Shown: positions 49,011 to 58,604 of the stretch, one piece after another
How the letters are laid out: the number at the start of each line of letters is the position of its first letter
Numbering within the stretch: position 1 is the first letter of the stretch
From: Albugo candida
Lineage: Eukaryota > Oomycota > Peronosporomycetes > Albuginales
Assembly (NCBI GenBank): GCA_040437565.1
Contig: JBDOQK010000079.1
Coordinates: 38,081 to 102,080, forward strand
DNA length: 64,000 nt
Reading direction: 5' to 3'
Notes under the pieces: model-generated
The model's database searches: none
Told to the model about the DNA's origin: nothing
Seen by the model: the letters and a program-made list of their open reading frames with translations, nothing else
Made by a program: the position numbers and the translations under genes

Positions 49011-52000
49011 CTAACGACAAGTCAGACGCTTGACCTTATTGCTCCACATTTCTTTCAATCGTGCAGCTTTGGCTTTTCCTTGAAAATACTGCTTTTTGTT
49101 TGCGCTTGTTATCATTCCATTGACAGAAATCTCTGAACACAAAAACGGCATATCGTTTCGATGGAATGCATACAAAATAAGTGATTCAGAAGGTGATTTG
49201 GGCGTTGACAACTTCATTGATGCAGGATCATTCCCGAAAGACCCTGGACGTGATTTCCTTAATGTAATGAACGATCCTAATCGCTTGGAAAAGCTCTTCA
49301 TGCTTGTAGCCGAGTCTGTGGACGTGCGTTTGGATGCGTCAGAAGTGATACTTTCGACTGAAGAAGTCCGAAGTACGCTTTCCGGAGAATCTTCTGACAC
49401 CGTTTCCTGAGGAGATAATGATGCGTTTGAAGAGGTTGAGGTCGGAGACGTCCGTCGAACTACTTGTTTACGTATTGCTTGATAAAGTGAGCTGAAGTTT
49501 GCGCCATTCCGAGGAAGTGCTGATTGATCGGGTGCATGAGTATATAGCATTTCCTCCTGCGAATTAGACTGCTCCATTTCCAGGACGGTGATTTTCCTGA
49601 ATTTGGTGAAAGAACTTGCCAACAAAGCTTGCTCAATTTCTTGCGGGAGGCATAGTAAGATGCAGTCACGTTGCGGGTAATGGGCGAAAATGGATGCGAG
49701 GAATCGGACAATGGACTGCTGATACTGCTTCTCGTATGCTTGATGTATGCTAAAGTGTGAAATTGCAATGCAATTGTTCCGAAGTAGTAGCCATTCAATA
49801 GCTGCAATGAAGAAAGAGGCAATCGCACTCATGTCGTTCGTACCATCCTGTTGGATTATGTCACACACGGGGTGAAACACTTCCAACACCTTATTGAGAT
49901 TTGCATGATATGCTTCGAGACGCACTTTTACTACTTCCAAGGTGTCATCGTCTCTTATAATACACCGTGACTGAATTTGAGGTGGTGGAGGATTCATTTC
50001 TTTGTGGTATGAAAACTTTGTTATTGGATCAATCAGACGCCCGGAAATTCGATAGATCACTTGTTCGTCTGGCACTTGCAGTACAAGCATTGCGTCTGGA
50101 ATGATATCACGTTCCAACATGGCTCGAGCCTGTAACTCTGTGCGAGGAAATCCATCCAAGAGCCATCCATATTGCTGACAATCTTCATCTTGGAGACGAT
50201 GTAGAATCAAGTCGATCATGATATCATCTGGGACCAGTTGCCCAGCATCCATGTACGCTTTGGCTTTGACACCTATGGGAAGATCGTTGTGGATGGCACT
50301 ACGCAAGATATCTCCTGTAGATACATGGACGACGCCATATGCTTGAACAATACGTTCACATTGAGTTCCTTTTCCTCCTGCGGGTGGTCCGACAATGACA
50401 AGCTTTGGAGGCGATTGCACTCGTAATGGGCGAAGCCACTGCTTGGCACGATACACTTCTCTGATTATTCGATCAGAGACTTGAGCAGGAGACTCCATAG
50501 CGTTCACAGAGATCGTTTGGACCTGTAGTTTGGAATAGACAGCTTGTATGGTGAGGCATGTGTCAGTATACTTGATCAGACGTCTTCGGATTGTTATCAC
50601 AGAATCATCTGTTTGGTGGACGACCCGACTAGCGATGCTGGCTGGAGGAGGATTGTGTGTCATATGATATCGTTTACCAGTGTGAGGATCAATTCGACCA
50701 CCTAAAACGCGGTCAACTACTTCATCTTCAGGAAGGTCCAGAATTACAAGCATGTCGGGGATGATTTTGGCTGCCAATAGTGCGTTTGCTTGCTTTTGCG
50801 TTTTGGGAAACCCATCCAATATCCATCCTCGCGAACGGCAGTCTTCACGTTTCATCCTGTCCGCCAAAACTTTCACGATCAAAGATTCTGGTACGACCTC
50901 ACCAGCATCAACGAATATCTGAATGCGTTGGCCAAAATGTGTACCGTACTGTGCATGGGATCGGAGTAAATCCTCAGTGGAAAGGTAGACAAGCTCAAAC
51001 TCTTTGGCCAAACGCTCACATTGTGTTCCTTTGCCGCTTGCCGGAGGTCCACACATGATGATATTTAGTGGTAAAGTAGCCGTCTTCGCAAGCGAAAAAG
51101 CTTGCTGAGGTTTTGTTGCATGGACCCAGTCTCTATACATTCCACCAAACATCTTGGCGTACATGTTTGCGTGGGCATACGCATCCAAAGGAAGATGGTT
51201 GAAATCATCTGTTGTACATGCCACTCCAATCGTTTCGCTCCGATCTTTTTCGACGTCAGCTCTGTGAGCGATAAAACAAGCTTGATGATCATCTTGCTCC
51301 ACTTGTTCCAACAAGCCTTTGAAGGATGTCATATTGTATGGCTGCAATTGATATGCGCTATCTTTTTGCTGCAAGAGAGCTTGTATTTGTATGAGTTGGT
51401 CCGCATCATTCGTCAGCTTTTCAGCTCGATCAATCATCAGATTTTGCATATGTGTGCAGTATTGCGTTCGATCGGCGTGGTACAAGTAGAGATGAGCGCC
51501 AAAAGACGAGAGAACCGATTCGCGTGATGTAAAGCAGTGAGGAAAGACATTGAGTGTTTCCAAATCAAGCTCTGCGTTTGTCGGCAAAGTTATTTGTTGC
51601 AATTTGTTGTACGAATGAAAAAGGTGGTGGAAGAAACTTGTGACAACATTACAGTGAGACGAATCGGTACACTGAGCAAAAGATGTGATGACCAGACAAG
51701 TTCCTTGGCCAAGCATTTGTTGCATTGGCTCATTATGTGTCAAATGAGCTTGAATTTCACAATAGCTGGGTGACGCTTGCTGTGCTTTAAAGAATTGATT
51801 GCTGAGCGCCATGAATGCGATTACTTTTTCCTCATTGTGGTCGCACGAAGTTTGGACTGCGATCAACAATGTGGAAGCTGTTTTAGGTGCTTCTTGTGGA
51901 GAAACACCAAAAATCTGGCAGTGAACTCTCTGTACCGGCGAATCAAGCGCACTTACGGCTTCGGAGTCGGATTCATCGTACTTGCGAATATGTATACTTT

Positions 52001-52226
52001 CCATCGGGACTTGGAAATGAAGTAGGTGTGAGCGGTTCTGAGCAAGTGGAGAAATGAAACAAGTTGGACTAAGAAAAAGAATACGCAGGCAAAGAATACG
52101 TTTTATTTCATACGTAGTTATGATAGCCAGTGGAGGAGATACAAAGAGGTGGTTTTTCCGCACGAGTACCACATTTCCCATTCGATTCGAATCCGAGCCG
52201 GAGCTGTGGCTACGCTCTGCATCCAA
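49011..52226 (-). CDS. CFAP61-like / double adenylate kinase fusion
   Basis: An uninterrupted frame of 1071 residues. Residues ~75-330 resemble the N-terminal half of the axonemal protein CFAP61/FAP61 (opening with IRKYDESDSEAV; later FTSRESVLSSFGAHLYLYH). Two complete adenylate kinase domains follow, at ~388-575 (P-loop GPPASGKGTQC, then DGFPKTQKQA) and ~606-800 (GPPAGGKGTQC, then STGDILR and DGFPRTELQA), each converting AMP + ATP to 2 ADP. Residues ~812-900 resume CFAP61-like sequence (SIHQAYEKQYQQSIVRFLAS, then LLCLPQE), then a Ser/Thr-rich stretch (~925-990). CFAP61 is part of the radial-spoke 3/CSC region in motile cilia, so the protein likely works in zoospore flagella. A second start at residue 75 (ATG at 52002-52004) may be the true one, since the first 74 residues look like leader or intron sequence. 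The CFAP61 resemblance is by eye. Confidence 0.85.
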   Translation of the reverse strand: MDAERSHSSGSDSNRMGNVVLVRKNHLFVSPPLAIITTYEIKRILCLRILFLSPTCFISPLAQNRSHLLHFQVPMESIHIRKYDESDSEAVSALDSPVQRVHCQIFGVSPQEAPKTASTLLIAVQTSCDHNEEKVIAFMALSNQFFKAQQASPSYCEIQAHLTHNEPMQQMLGQGTCLVITSFAQCTDSSHCNVVTSFFHHLFHSYNKLQQITLPTNAELDLETLNVFPHCFTSRESVLSSFGAHLYLYHADRTQYCTHMQNLMIDRAEKLTNDADQLIQIQALLQQKDSAYQLQPYNMTSFKGLLEQVEQDDHQACFIAHRADVEKDRSETIGVACTTDDFNHLPLDAYAHANMYAKMFGGMYRDWVHATKPQQAFSLAKTATLPLNIIMCGPPASGKGTQCERLAKEFELVYLSTEDLLRSHAQYGTHFGQRIQIFVDAGEVVPESLIVKVLADRMKREDCRSRGWILDGFPKTQKQANALLAAKIIPDMLVILDLPEDEVVDRVLGGRIDPHTGKRYHMTHNPPPASIASRVVHQTDDSVITIRRRLIKYTDTCLTIQAVYSKLQVQTISVNAMESPAQVSDRIIREVYRAKQWLRPLRVQSPPKLVIVGPPAGGKGTQCERIVQAYGVVHVSTGDILRSAIHNDLPIGVKAKAYMDAGQLVPDDIMIDLILHRLQDEDCQQYGWLLDGFPRTELQARAMLERDIIPDAMLVLQVPDEQVIYRISGRLIDPITKFSYHKEMNPPPPQIQSRCIIRDDDTLEVVKVRLEAYHANLNKVLEVFHPVCDIIQQDGTNDMSAIASFFIAAIEWLLLRNNCIAISHFSIHQAYEKQYQQSIVRFLASIFAHYPQRDCILLCLPQEIEQALLASSFTKFRKITVLEMEQSNSQEEMLYTHAPDQSALPRNGANFSSLYQAIRKQVVRRTSPTSTSSNASLSPQETVSEDSPESVLRTSSVESITSDASKRTSTDSATSMKSFSKRLGSFITLRKSRPGSFGNDPASMKLSTPKSPSESLILYAFHRNDMPFLCSEISVNGMITSANKKQYFQGKAKAARLKEMWSNKVKRLTCR

Positions 52227-52295
52227 TGACGCCGAGCTTAGGTTAGCGACTTAATTGAAGTAATACGGTACATATCACACAAATTCTACTCAAAA
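52227..52295. promoter_or_regulatory. Short divergent intergenic region
   Basis: 69 bp between the outermost start of the kinase fusion (minus) and the start of the four-helix gene (plus), or about 290 bp if the internal ATG at 52004 is the true start. It implies a shared bidirectional promoter. Confidence 0.5.
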
Positions 52296-53198
52296 ATGAC
52301 TTTCAGAGATTGCCTAACGGAATGCTGCACGGGAAGCGCGCTCTTTATATTCAATGGAGTCGATTTGATATGTGGTATCATATTATTAGTGTATAGCTTA
52401 TACATTGGTACACTACATAGGCCCTTGATGTCAACAAACTGACACGCTCATTGCTTCTTTAGGCCTCAATCATTATGCAGCCGAATGGCTTTACGGTAAG
52501 AGAATTGTTTTCTTCTTCAAGATCACATGAACACGATTTATATCGTCTATCTTTCTAGTTCCAATATGCCTTCTTGGTTCGTTTTTGCTCATTACTGTAG
52601 CATTGAGCTGGTTTGGTACTTTCAGCCCAAAGTACTCTGTATTGCTTCCATGCTCTTCAAACTTGTTCCTCTTGTTGGCGATTTTGGAATTCGCCTTTGC
52701 AGTTGTTATTTTCACACAGAGTGCTGCTATCAATCAATTCCTCCGTGACCATCAACAAGAGCTCAAATTAAGGTATCGTTTTTCTTAGTTGTGGTGATTT
52801 CACTGACAGTCGGCTGTGTATTAGTGACAAGCAACTTCAGCGGATTGAGGACAGCAAATTTTTACCCGCCTATTTATTTTTGGGGCTTTTCGTTATGGAG
52901 ATTATTCGATTTGGATGCGCTACTCGTCTCTTTTACTCTCGAAAAGATCGACTTTTCCGGTACCGCCGCCTAGGCGCACTTGATGACTTAGAAGCAGAAC
53001 TCATGGAAGCAGCTAAAGAAGAGGTCTGTTGTTTGTTCATCTGACTTTGAATGCAAATTTAATTATGCAAGCGCATCGTAGGAAATTACAAAGAAATATT
53101 CCAACCTGCGAGATAATTATCAACAGAAATATACATCAAAAACTAAGCCATGTATCGTGCCGGTAGAGACCCCGGAAACGATTGAGTACATGGTTTAG
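52296..53198 (+). CDS. Four-helix (tetraspan) membrane protein, five exons
   Basis: Exons 52296-52407, 52463-52495, 52559-52772, 52825-53023 and 53082-53198 join in frame (675 nt, 224 residues). The four GT..AG introns are 55, 63, 52 and 58 bp. The N-terminus MTFRDCLTECCTGSALFIFN leads into helix 1 (~13-38); helices 2 (~50-69) and 3 (~80-101) follow, then a short loop (~30 residues) and helix 4 (~133-152). The C-terminal tail is basic then acidic (LDDLEAELMEAAKEE). The helix layout and Cys-rich start resemble tetraspanins, but the large loop is far too short and lacks the CCG motif, so I call it only tetraspan-like. It likely sits in the plasma or an internal membrane. Its stop is 14 bp from the stop of the convergent coiled-coil gene. 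Confidence 0.75.
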
Positions 53199-53212
53199 AT
53201 GGGAATACTTGG

Positions 53213-54440
53213 TCATGCACGGGAGATGTTTAGGATCTGAGCCAATTGCTGCACAGACCTATGTAACGTGTGATACTGCTCGGAACAATGTGTCGTACAG
53301 TAAGCGATTTCTTTGGAGATTTCTTGAGATGTGTTTTGAACTTGATCATTTAACTTTTTGTATCGATTGGAAAGAGAACGGAATTCTTTTGCACATATAT
53401 TCATGTGCTCTTGTATAGCTGCTCGTATCACAGAGCTACTCTTTTGTAATTGGGAATACTTTTCGTGGGCATTGAATTCATTTGCTGTCAACATTTGTGT
53501 GACAGAGTGCAGCCGTTGGTGTCGTTCAGAACATTCCTTTTGAATACGCATGTCAATAGCCTCTCTCATGGATTCGAGCTGACGTTTCCATTCTGTATGT
53601 GTCTGCTGCAAGGCCGCACGCATTGCTGAAGACTGACCAGCCAGGGTCCGTACGTCGCTGGCGAGCGCTAAGGTTGCGCATTTCAGCTCTTGTTTCCTAC
53701 AAATCGACTAGAGTGAGTTTTTTTATAAGCGGTACACAGCTTACAAGTTCTCATGGTCCATGTGGTGTTCCACTGCATCGACTTTCGCCTTGTGGGTCCA
53801 CTCTGTTGCCTCTTTTTGTAGCACCTGAATTACGTCAAGTCTTCCCGAGAGCTCATCTTTCTGCGTCCCGAAGACCTTCACTTTCTCTTCCAAGCAAATC
53901 ACTTCCTTTTTTGCTTTTGAGACTGAGCCAGAAAGGTGCTCAAAGCGCTCCTGAAAAGTGGATTCTGAATGCCCCAGGAGTTTTACTTGCTCCGTTTGTT
54001 TTTTCTCAATGACGTCGAGTGTTTTACCCACCACTTTACTCGTCCTTTCCATCACTTTGACTCGATCTCCAAGCTGTTCGATCTTTTTCAGCATTTTTCC
54101 TTGCAGATCGTCTAGAAGCCACCCAGCTACATTATCACGCTCACGAAGGTGTCAGGGTGTATAAGTACCGATCTCGGACACAAAAGCGTTGGAGAGCGAC
54201 TCAAATGCATTCTCAAGCGTTTGAATCTGAAAAAAGACGAATGAGTGAATGTCTACTCTAAATCATCTTCACCTTTGTGGTTAATTCCTGGACAATTACG
54301 CGCTCACGTTGTTGGTGGGAGATGTATTCTGACTGGCGATCTTCCAATTGCTAAAAATGCAATCAAGACGAAGCCGATAAATATTATTTTGTTAGCGGAC
54401 CTTCAAATTCTCAATAACGCCTCCAAAATCACTTGTTCGA
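53213..54440 (-). CDS. Coiled-coil protein, multi-exon (5' end unresolved)
   Basis: On the minus strand, exons 54350-54273, 54226-54169, 54126-53745 and 53696-53213 join in frame (1002 nt, 333 residues plus stop) with GT..AG introns of 46, 42 and 48 bp. A further exon ends at 54401 after a 50-bp intron (ending IENLK) and reaches to about 54440, where its frame is closed; the start codon is not settled. The product is almost wholly helical, rich in E, K and Q with heptad spacing (QLEDRQSEYISHQQRERV; VIEKKQTEQVKLL; RYKKLNDQVQNTSQEI). I recognise no family; a cytoskeletal or flagellar structural role is a guess from the fold and the neighbouring axonemal gene. It lies downstream of the macrodomain gene on the same strand. 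Confidence 0.65.
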
Positions 54441-54692
54441 GCAGCGTGCTACCGAAAGAGACACGTCACAAATTTCTCTCTTCGGGAACCAGCATTACAC
54501 TTTGTTGTGTGCCAAATGGCGTCGAATATGAGGATTTTGTCATCGTATTTGCTGCTCGACGAAGTGCATGTGCCTTCATTAGTCACGAAACGTTTCAGTG
54601 AACGTGACATTTGACCCACGAAAGGGTGGCCTTGTATATCACGATAATGTGACTAATTGACGCAAGTAAATTTGTATTTGGAAATTGCGTTA

Positions 54693-55625
54693 TTAATGAA
54701 GAATACTTGGGAATGAAAAGTGATTACTTGCCAATGTGTTCCACACCTGTACCTTGGCCCTAACGAAGCTCTTAAAGGTAGATCTGTCAATACACACAAT
54801 TGCAAGCTTTGTCCTCCACCGAAAAATTCGCATCATGTCCAGCATTGCCGTTAATGCTAAATGGCTCGCTTCCTCAGGAGGATATCGATTGTTGCCTGTG
54901 GATATGGATGCAAATGTAGCGCAATCGATGCCATCACTGTTCCGAATCTCTCGAAGTGCCATCACGTACGCCTCGTACAGCCGCAAGTCGCATTTGCTTT
55001 GTTGATGATAATACGGTCCTACACAATGTATCAACTTCTTTACTCCCTGTATGTTGAACGCAGGTGTTGGATATACAAAAGAACCGTGCTTCTGGCTGAA
55101 CGTGGTCCTATTTTTGATGAGAAAAGAGTTTAAATTCGGGCCTGCGAGGCTGTGGATTCTTCCGGCTACACCGATCGCCGGATTAAGCAAGCCACCAGAA
55201 GTCGGGAAAGCAATGCAATCGACTTGATGTCCATCAATTTTTGTCACACATCCAATATCACCTTCGATTATAAAAACATTTTCCATAAAGCAGCGATGCA
55301 ACGTTGCAATGGCGAGATAATTTTTCATTTCGAGACATCCAACTATAACATCACACTCGACCGGTGACTTTAAAACTTCAGTTTTGCTTGTGAGCGACTT
55401 TCTGGAGCGTGAGTGCTGTGGTGTACTTGGAGGTTTTGAATTGAAAAATGAATCACCGATGTTATAATTTGCTTTCAGTAAATATCTCCATTTTGACGCA
55501 TTGACTAGATTCTGAATTCCACGATGTGTCGCTTGTACGGCAATGCAGTAATGCTCAAGCTCTAATGGCTCCAGGAACGGTATGATAGGACCAAACAAAT
55601 CATAACAATCCGACAAGCGACCCAT
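54693..55625 (-). CDS. Macrodomain (ADP-ribose-binding) protein
   Basis: A single frame of 310 residues. An N-terminal helical lead (~1-95) is followed by a macrodomain from about 100. It has IEGDIG, HQVDCIAFPTSGGLLNPAIG (the NAAN-loop position, here lacking the usual Asn pair), AGRIHSLAGPNL, VKKLIHCVGP (the conserved HxVGP strand) and ISTGNNRYPPEEAS (the conserved StG..gYP..eA phosphate loop). Macrodomains bind ADP-ribose or remove it from proteins. The altered NAA(N) loop makes hydrolase activity doubtful, so reading or binding is likelier. A degenerate paralogue lies at 19.1-20.0 kb and a PARP gene at 44-45 kb. Confidence 0.85.
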   Translation of the reverse strand: MGRLSDCYDLFGPIIPFLEPLELEHYCIAVQATHRGIQNLVNASKWRYLLKANYNIGDSFFNSKPPSTPQHSRSRKSLTSKTEVLKSPVECDVIVGCLEMKNYLAIATLHRCFMENVFIIEGDIGCVTKIDGHQVDCIAFPTSGGLLNPAIGVAGRIHSLAGPNLNSFLIKNRTTFSQKHGSFVYPTPAFNIQGVKKLIHCVGPYYHQQSKCDLRLYEAYVMALREIRNSDGIDCATFASISTGNNRYPPEEASHLALTAMLDMMRIFRWRTKLAIVCIDRSTFKSFVRAKVQVWNTLASNHFSFPSILH

Positions 55626-56593
55626 TGCGAATTGATCTATTGAGCGGATTGTGCACTCACTTCCACCAGTTTAAAAATTGCATGATGGACGACCTAACGG
55701 TCGGTTCAATAGAAACAACGTGTTTCAATCACGATGACGCGTGATGGCAGTTGCGGTGCGTATTTTGGCCAACCGCTTCTTCGGACTTCATTTTTGCATC
55801 GGGAAACTTTATTAAGTAGGGGAATCCCTTAGATCATTCCCTTCTAAAGGTTTTACTGCTCCAAATAGTCAGATCAGATATTTTGTGCAAGTGCGTATAG
55901 ATTTTTCTCATAGGCATTTATGGTGTAGATAATGCCACTTCGAATATGCGGCGTACCCAAAAACGTTGCATAATTGCGCGCAAACTTGTTAATTTAGATA
56001 ATTTAGAACGCATGCTGAAGAAAGCCGTTGAAGTTGGTCGCTGTGGGTTTTTCATCAGCAACACATTTATTGTAGCCACGCTAGCCTTTTATCTCAGTTA
56101 GCAACAACGTTGCTGCTACAAGGAGGAATATACTCCAGACCACACCATCATGAATTTCAAACATGGACAGCATGCGTCGGCGCGAACAGCAAGGCAAGGT
56201 CCACCTAACTCGCCTCAGCCCTCCAAAATCGTCGGGGCAATTTATTCTCTCAATAGTTGAGCAAAATAAATGATCGATTAAGACTCAAATAGTTTATACA
56301 AGAGGCGATATTTCTTCTAAGCATGTATCTCCAATACGCTCACTTCTGCATTACCGGTCCATCATCTGGTAGGACGCAATTGAAGGCCTGCAAAGAACCA
56401 GTTCATTCTGTACTATAGATATTCTCAAAAAGCGCTGCTACAAAACAAAGAGTGCGGATACACGGCAGGAAAAAAAGAAATAACGCTACATTCCTTAACG
56501 TACATTGAAGATTATGAAGTCACATTCACAAATGCAAGAATTGTATCATTATCATTATCATAAAAAGAGTAGACAGCAATCGGCCTCTCCCGC
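55626..56593. other. Intergenic, nothing recognised
   Basis: No open frame or repeat of note. It includes the upstream region of the macrodomain gene. Confidence 0.45.
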
Positions 56594-56668
56594 TGGTCAA
56601 GCTCTCTCATACTACCCAAAGGTAGGCTGCTCAAGTTCGCAGAGCAGACAAGACACGATGCTTTCTTT
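56594..56668 (-). ncRNA. Degenerate 5S rRNA-derived fragment
   Basis: TGGTCAAG...ATACTACCCA...GTAGGCTGCT...TTCGCAGAGCAGAC...GATGCTTTC on the plus strand follows the 5S segment at 63871-63961 position by position, with scattered differences. It covers roughly the middle and 3' two-thirds of a 5S gene in minus orientation and is followed on the plus strand by a T-rich run. It is too diverged to be functional and may be a pseudogene or part of a 5S-derived SINE. Confidence 0.6.
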
Positions 56669-56863
56669 TATTTATTTTTAGTTGTATTTTTCATCACCTG
56701 CATAAAACTAGTTACTGGATTATGTTGTTTTCTCTTAGAAGCTCCATCGGTCGAACTCGTTGTTCTTCTGTTGGACCAGGTATTGTCAAAGAAGTCAGGG
56801 GTCCTTCATTTGCGCTTGGTATTGGCAATTCATCGGTTCTCATTTGTTGATTGATTTGAGCCG

Positions 56864-57154
56864 TCATTGCTGCCAAATTCGGGCATCGAGAGCAAGAAAT
56901 TCTTTAGGCGTAAAGGACGGTACCATACGCTGTACTGATACATCATCATCAACCAATCCCAATAGCATCTCATGTTGATTTAAACGATCAGCCACCAAGG
57001 AGACATATTTTGCATGCTTTCTAGGTTCTTGTCTTCGTATCCATTGTACAAGGGCTTTGACTTCTTCCGGATTATCTCTCATTCCCATGAAGGTGAAGAT
57101 CCTAGTGGGAATACCAACGAGATCAGAGTCAGTCAGATAGCCTGTTATTCTCAT
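56864..57154 (-). CDS. Hypothetical 96-residue frame at element boundary
   Basis: The minus-strand frame (LVGIPTRIFTFMGMRDNPEE ... LALDARIWQQ) has good amino-acid balance and a helical C-terminus, unlike the random frames around it, but no family is recognised. It lies just outside the iterated CCGGTATC element (starting about 57.2 kb), so its 5' part may have been displaced by that insertion. It may be a gene remnant or transposon-borne. Confidence 0.3.
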   Translation of the reverse strand: MRITGYLTDSDLVGIPTRIFTFMGMRDNPEEVKALVQWIRRQEPRKHAKYVSLVADRLNQHEMLLGLVDDDVSVQRMVPSFTPKEFLALDARIWQQ

Positions 57155-57501
57155 TGATCACAAGTCTATAAAGTTGTGTACAGTATTTACCAAGAAAATA
57201 ATAATATAAAATAAGGGTATCGGTATAGCCACACCCTAGCTTGATTGAGAGCACCGGTATCGTTACACCCCTAGATATCCTAAATAAATGAGAACCGGTA
57301 TCACCACACACGCTAAATTTAATTCAATTAGGAAACGGTATCGCCACACTCCCTAAATTAATTTAGATCTAGTTGCGATACATGTCAGTAATCAACCTCA
57401 GTTGAAGGTGTCTATATTACTAGAATTAGACTAATTGACTTCTCTAGTTGCCTAGGCTATCTTAAATAACATATATACATATAAAAACGTTTCGTGAAAT
57501 A

Positions 57502-57601
57502 NNNNNNNNNNNNNNNNNNNNNNNNNNNNNNNNNNNNNNNNNNNNNNNNNNNNNNNNNNNNNNNNNNNNNNNNNNNNNNNNNNNNNNNNNNNNNNNNNNN
57601 N
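57502..57601. other. Assembly gap (100 N)
   Basis: Flanks are not repeats of each other. The left flank is the end of the dispersed repeat shared with 43010-43115. Confidence 0.9.
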
Positions 57602-57896
57602 GGTTGTGTCGATATGTCGACTTGAACCATTGTTTTCGAGAGGAAGGAGGTGAAAAAAGTTGTTTTTTCGAGTTGTTTTTACTAAATTGGCTGGTTACTT
57701 TGTAGCCGGCAAATTGAGAAGTCTCAGTAATCAACCTCACGAACTGGTGTGCTTGGTTACGTCACTCATTCTGATATTAAATTCATTTTCTTATATTACT
57801 ATCACGCGTTGTTTCAAAAATTATATCCTGCTAATTATCAAAGCTACATCTCAATTATCTCGTTTCCATCAGGATCCATTTCTTCATTCCTACTTT

Positions 57897-58284
57897 ACTT
57901 TCTTGTACTACTCATATTTTGCGTTGCAACTAAGTACGCCTGTACAATCGGATTGCTTATTACGCGTCGAGAGGTTAATTTCTAGACGCTAAGATCAGGC
58001 CCTTACAAACCTCCAGCATCACATTAGTTAGCACCGACACNNNNNNNNNNNNNNNNNNNNNNNNNNNNNNNNNNNNNNNNNNNNNNNNNNNNNNNNNNNN
58101 NNNNNNNNNNNNNNNNNNNNNNNNNNNNNNNNNNNNNNNNCTTTCTTGTACTACTCATATTTTGCGTTGCAACTAAGTACGCCTGTACAATCGGATTGCT
58201 TATTACGCGTCGAGAGGTTAATTTCTAGACGCTAAGATCAGGCCCTTACAAACCTCCAGCATCACATTAGTTAGCACCGACACT
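57897..58284. repeat. Gap-flanking identical duplication (144 bp x2)
   Basis: 57897-58040 equals 58141-58284 and the gap is 58041-58140. Most likely an assembly artefact. Confidence 0.85.
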
Positions 58285-58604
58285 TAAGTGAAGTGATATA
58301 TAATCGAAATTTCGGGTATTTACGATACCGGTTCCTTTTAAATGAGGGGATTTGGGGGGGGGGGATGCGGTTTTTTTTTTCCTAATTAATTCTAGGGGAC
58401 TTAGCGAGTGTGGTGATACCAGTTCTCATTTATTTAGGATATGTAGGGGTGTAACGATACCGGTGCTCTCAGTTAAGTTACGGTTGTGGCTATACCGGCT
58501 TCCTAGAAATATAAGGGCATTGATCTCCCCACAACTTGGTATTCCTACATTAAAGGGAACCGTTATCGTGACACCGCCTACAATATAAGCGGGAACCGGT
58601 ATCC

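Noticed and set aside
52296-53198. Classical tetraspanin
   Set aside because: The loop between helices 3 and 4 is about 30 residues and has no CCG motif.
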